Part shown: positions 4,743-6,804 of the stretch, in pieces
Layout of the letters: each line of letters begins with the position of its first letter
Numbering within the stretch: position 1 is the stretch's first letter
Assembly (NCBI GenBank): GCA_021129875.1
Contig: JAJOKK010000071.1
Span: forward strand, 1-6,804
Direction of reading: 5' to 3'
Source: Candidatus Bipolaricaulota bacterium
GTDB taxonomy: Bacteria; Bipolaricaulota; Bipolaricaulia; UBA7950; UBA9294
Length of the DNA: 6,804 bases
Notes under the pieces: model-generated
The model's input: only the letters and a program-made list of their open reading frames with translations
Told to the model about the DNA's origin: nothing
The model's database searches: none
Position numbers and translations under genes: made by a program

Positions 4743-6245
4743 GTGAGAAATATCGAGAATAAGATTGCTAAGGGAACCTCTCTACCGATCTATCGCCAGT
4801 TGAAGGAGATCATCAAGGGGCAGATCGGGGAAGGGGAGTTCAAGCCTGGTGATCGCCTCCCAACCGAATATGAGCTGTGCGAGGAGTACGCGATCAGCCG
4901 TGCCCCTGTCCGCCAGGCGCTTGCCGAGCTGGTCAATGAGGGGCTCCTCTATCGCCAGCAAGGGAGTGGGACATTCGTCAACCACGTACTGCCGGTGGAG
5001 AGGAAACGCTTGCGGGTGATGGTCTCCGAGGATCAATGGATACCGCCATTAAGAAAGGCTGTTAAACTATATAGCAAAGATAGACAAGGCGAAGATGTCG
5101 CCCTGAAGGTGGAGACCCTTGGGCGGCCGCAGCTTCACGCGAAGATCCTCTCCGCCGTAGGGCGCGGCGATGCTCCAGATCTTGCCCTGATCGACTGGGC
5201 ATGGGTCGCCGAGTTCGCCAACCTGCACTTCCTGAAGCGGCTGGACTGGATCGATCCCGAGTGGGTGAACGCGTTCAAGGCAGACCTATTCCCCGCGTTT
5301 GTCGATCGATCGACCCCGTCTCTCTACGGGGTGCAGCCGGAAGCGAACGTCTCGGTGATCTGGTACCGGAAGGACTGGTTCGCTGCGGAGGGACTGCTTC
5401 CCCCGCAGAGGTGGGATGAACTGGTGCTGGCGGCAGAGCACTTCAAACGGTTTGTGCGGTTCCCTCTGGCGTTTGCCGGCGGCAGGCAGGCCGGAGAGAC
5501 GACCACCTATCAACTACTCCCCTTCCTTTGGTCAACAGGGGGAGGACTGTTTGCGCATGGGAAAGTCGCCCTCGATGGGCGGGCAGTTAGCGCGTTGAGC
5601 TTTCTCGTCGACCTGGTCCATCGGTACCGTCTGGCATCTCCCGATGTCGTCTCGTTCGATTGGGATAAGCCGGCGCGGCTATTCGCCGAGGGGAACGCGG
5701 CGTTGTCCGCTGGGGGGAGCTACGAAAAACCCTTGATTCAGGAGATCTCTGGATGGAATGACGCTGCCTTCCGCGAGAAGGTGGGCTGTATCTCAATACC
5801 GGCCGGTCCCGGCGGGGAGAAAGCAACGGTCGCCGGGGGGATGGTCTATGTGATCTTCCGGCAAACACGGGATGAAAAGCTTGCCTTTGAGGTCCTGAAG
5901 CGGGTGGCAAGCCCTTCGTTAATGCGGGAGTTCTGCACCAGGACCGGACGGAGCCCGACACGAATCTCCGTGGTTGCCGCACTGGACGAGCAAGAGGGTT
6001 GGTTCTCGCGTCGGGTCTCCAAACTTATCCACAGCGCTCAGGCGCGACTCGATATACCTGAGTACGACCGCGTTTCAGAGCAGTTTCAGCTGATGGTGGA
6101 GAACGCTGTCTCGACCCGGCTGAGCCCCCAAGAAGCGGTGAGCAGAGCGCGGGAGATTATCGAGGCACTCATTTCGCAAGCGAAGCCTCCCATCCATAAA
6201 GTGGGCGAGTCCACTGAAAGTGCACAATATGAACCAGCCGGCTAA
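4743..6245 (+). CDS. GntR-family regulator fused to a family-1 solute-binding domain
   Basis: From GTG 4743 the protein has 500 residues (503 from the alternative GTG at 4734; numbering below uses 503). Residues 18-83 are a GntR winged helix: LPIYRQLKEIIKGQI, PGDRLPTEYELCEEYAISRA with recognition helix APVRQALAELVNEG, and the wing LLYRQQGSGTFV. From about 92 to 480 it resembles sugar-binding proteins of ABC importers (SBP family 1). Seen there are GRGDAPDLALIDWAWVAEFA (143-162), SLYGVQPEANVSVIWYRKDW (196-215), LPPQRWDEL (222-230), LFAEGNAALSAGGSY (316-330) and an AGGMVYVIF segment (367-375). No signal peptide or lipobox is present, so the protein should stay in the cytosol and use the binding domain as a ligand sensor. 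This recalls AraR, where GntR is fused to a LacI-type sensor, but the fold is a different one. Ligand and target genes are unknown; no transporter genes are in the window. Domain identity is firm, role inferred. Confidence 0.9.
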   Translation: MRNIENKIAKGTSLPIYRQLKEIIKGQIGEGEFKPGDRLPTEYELCEEYAISRAPVRQALAELVNEGLLYRQQGSGTFVNHVLPVERKRLRVMVSEDQWIPPLRKAVKLYSKDRQGEDVALKVETLGRPQLHAKILSAVGRGDAPDLALIDWAWVAEFANLHFLKRLDWIDPEWVNAFKADLFPAFVDRSTPSLYGVQPEANVSVIWYRKDWFAAEGLLPPQRWDELVLAAEHFKRFVRFPLAFAGGRQAGETTTYQLLPFLWSTGGGLFAHGKVALDGRAVSALSFLVDLVHRYRLASPDVVSFDWDKPARLFAEGNAALSAGGSYEKPLIQEISGWNDAAFREKVGCISIPAGPGGEKATVAGGMVYVIFRQTRDEKLAFEVLKRVASPSLMREFCTRTGRSPTRISVVAALDEQEGWFSRRVSKLIHSAQARLDIPEYDRVSEQFQLMVENAVSTRLSPQEAVSRAREIIEALISQAKPPIHKVGESTESAQYEPAG

Positions 6246-6271
6246 AATTAGAATGACTAGGAGTAGACGTA

Positions 6272-6292
6272 CTTCTGCCGGTCGGCAAGAAG
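6272..6292. terminator. Hairpin between convergent frames, possible bidirectional terminator
   Basis: CTTCTGCC (6272-6279) pairs with GGCA-A-GAAG (6284-6292) over eight base pairs with one bulged A and the loop GGTC. It lies 26 bases after the stop of the GntR fusion and 4 bases past the stop of a minus-strand coding remnant, the usual place for a shared terminator. It lacks a T-run on both strands, so efficiency is doubtful. Confidence 0.4.
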
Positions 6293-6296
6293 ACCC

Positions 6297-6533
6297 TCAG
6301 AATTCCTCAAGCTCGGCTCGGCCCTCATCCCAGGAAATGGGCATCAAAGTAAGAATGAAGCCGGTCAGGTTACTGAGTCGTCCAATGGCCTTCTTGACCT
6401 GTTTCTCCTCTTTGCTGCTCACCTCAGGAGTAGCACGCAGCTACTCAAGATAGCTGTCCGTCACATCGAACAGATCGGTCTTCCGCAAGTTGGCTGATCG
6501 GGGAGAGGTTGCGGCATAGGAGTCCTTGTGGTA
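6297..6533 (-). pseudogene. Decayed coding remnant of unknown identity
   Basis: One minus-strand frame stays protein-like for 79 codons but is broken by TAG at 6441-6443. Upstream of the stop it reads YHKDSYAATSPRSANLRKTD and then LFDVTDSYLE. Downstream it reads LRATPEVSSKEEKQVKKAIG, then RLSNLTGFILTLM, then PISWDEGRAELEEF, ending at TGA 6297-6299. A single C-to-T change (CAG to TAG) would explain the interruption. The frame opens after TAA at 6534-6536, with no start codon, so the 5' end is missing. The transposase begins about 35 bases beyond, which suggests an insertion cut the gene. I do not recognise the family. GAGTAGC/GCTACTC (6428-6446) forms a perfect 7-bp hairpin over the stop codon. 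A 41-codon frame from GTG 6422 remains possible but has no ribosome binding site. Confidence 0.35.
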
Positions 6534-6568
6534 TTAAGAGCTTCAAAGACACTGCCGAGGAGGTACCT

Positions 6569-6804
6569 ATGTCGGCAACCGTCTCCCTGGTCTCATTCTA
6601 CAAGTTTGGCAGCTGGGTTGTAAGCAGAACAGAGGTCGGTTTGAACGACGATACAGCTCGAGTCCATCTCAAACCAGCTGGACGACGCACGGGGTTTCGC
6701 TGTCCAAAACGCAAGCGGAGAATGGGAAAGATGAGAGAACAGCAGCAGCAGGTTTTGGACCTCCCGCTAGGAATGTTCTCTGTGGCTCACCTCGTCTTCA
6801 CGGC
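6569..6804 (+). CDS. ISL3-like transposase, N-terminal part, cut by window end
   Basis: The frame is open from ATG 6569 to the window end (78 codons) and has a perfect ribosome binding site, GAGGAGG (6557-6563), five bases upstream. The sequence fits the N-terminal part of ISL3-type transposases: KFGSWVVSRTEVG (12-24), DDTARVHLKPAGRR (27-40), a zinc-ribbon start RCPKRKRRM (44-52) and DLPLGMFSV (64-72), usually followed by a second cysteine cluster and the DDE domain. In the family the zinc ribbon begins CPxC; here the second cysteine is replaced by Arg48, which one base change (TGC to CGC) would explain. The element may thus be inactive or divergent. No left terminal repeat could be found between 6246 and 6568. 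Family assignment rests on motif memory, not on a search. Confidence 0.6.
   Translation, partial: MSATVSLVSFYKFGSWVVSRTEVGLNDDTARVHLKPAGRRTGFRCPKRKRRMGKMREQQQQVLDLPLGMFSVAHLVFT

Noticed and set aside
4721..4762. Thirteen-codon frame from ATG 4721 overlapping the GntR fusion start
   Set aside because: It has no ribosome binding site at good spacing; AGGGGGTGA lies inside it and serves GTG 4743.
6220..6453. Plus-strand frame after the GntR fusion
   Set aside because: It overlaps the fusion's end out of phase, lacks a ribosome binding site, and is antisense to the more protein-like minus-strand remnant.
6449..6470. AGCTGTCCGTCAC resembling the MITE end CAGGCTGTCC, as a possible left end of the ISL3-like element
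   Set aside because: Only seven bases match in a row, and no partner end or target duplication is visible in the window.

Overview
This window looks like a chromosomal segment of a free-living bacterium. It is moderately GC-rich, with GTG starts, strong Shine-Dalgarno sites and many GATC-containing codons. It carries two bacterial housekeeping genes that a plasmid or phage would rarely hold together, ruvA and rsmI, plus ruvX. A cytosolic GntR/sugar-binding-protein fusion and a long charged coiled-coil protein would fit an anaerobic or thermophilic lineage outside the classical Proteobacteria, for example a Bipolaricaulota (Acetothermia)-like or Thermotogota-like group. That placement is a weak inference; no rRNA or other phylogenetic marker is present.

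Layout. Bases 1-335 hold a long G/C hairpin, an extended -10-like promoter and a leader with several exact hairpins, which is a candidate structured RNA. ruvA (336-917) and ruvX (921-1361) follow, 3 nt apart. A foldback element of about 150 bp (1397-1546) with imperfect 18-bp terminal inverted repeats and a 7-8 bp target duplication (TCAACCC/C) lies just after ruvX. It reads as a MITE. Next come a second hairpin-rich leader (1555-1740) and the pair pfpI-like (1758-2261) and rsmI (2271-3104), again tightly coupled. A convergent gene on the minus strand (3313-4416) encodes a 367-residue coiled-coil protein of unknown function. A 326-bp divergent intergenic region separates it from a plus-strand gene (4743-6245) encoding a GntR winged helix fused to a family-1 solute-binding domain. 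The last 560 bases look like decaying accessory DNA: a hairpin between convergent reading frames, a minus-strand coding remnant broken by a stop codon, and the first 78 codons of an ISL3-like transposase that runs off the window.

How the parts work together. RuvA (Holliday junction binding), RuvX (pre-16S rRNA maturation, RNase H fold) and RsmI (16S rRNA C1402 ribose methylation) form a DNA-repair and ribosome-maturation block, with a stress-type PfpI/DJ-1 enzyme in between. The fusion protein is best read as a one-component transcription factor that senses a sugar or oligosaccharide in the cytosol with a domain borrowed from an ABC-transporter binding protein. Its targets are not in this window, unless it controls itself or the divergent coiled-coil gene through the region between them. 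No tRNA, rRNA, CRISPR array or phage genes were found. The strongest candidates for something undescribed are the GntR-SBP fusion, the MITE and the two structured leaders.
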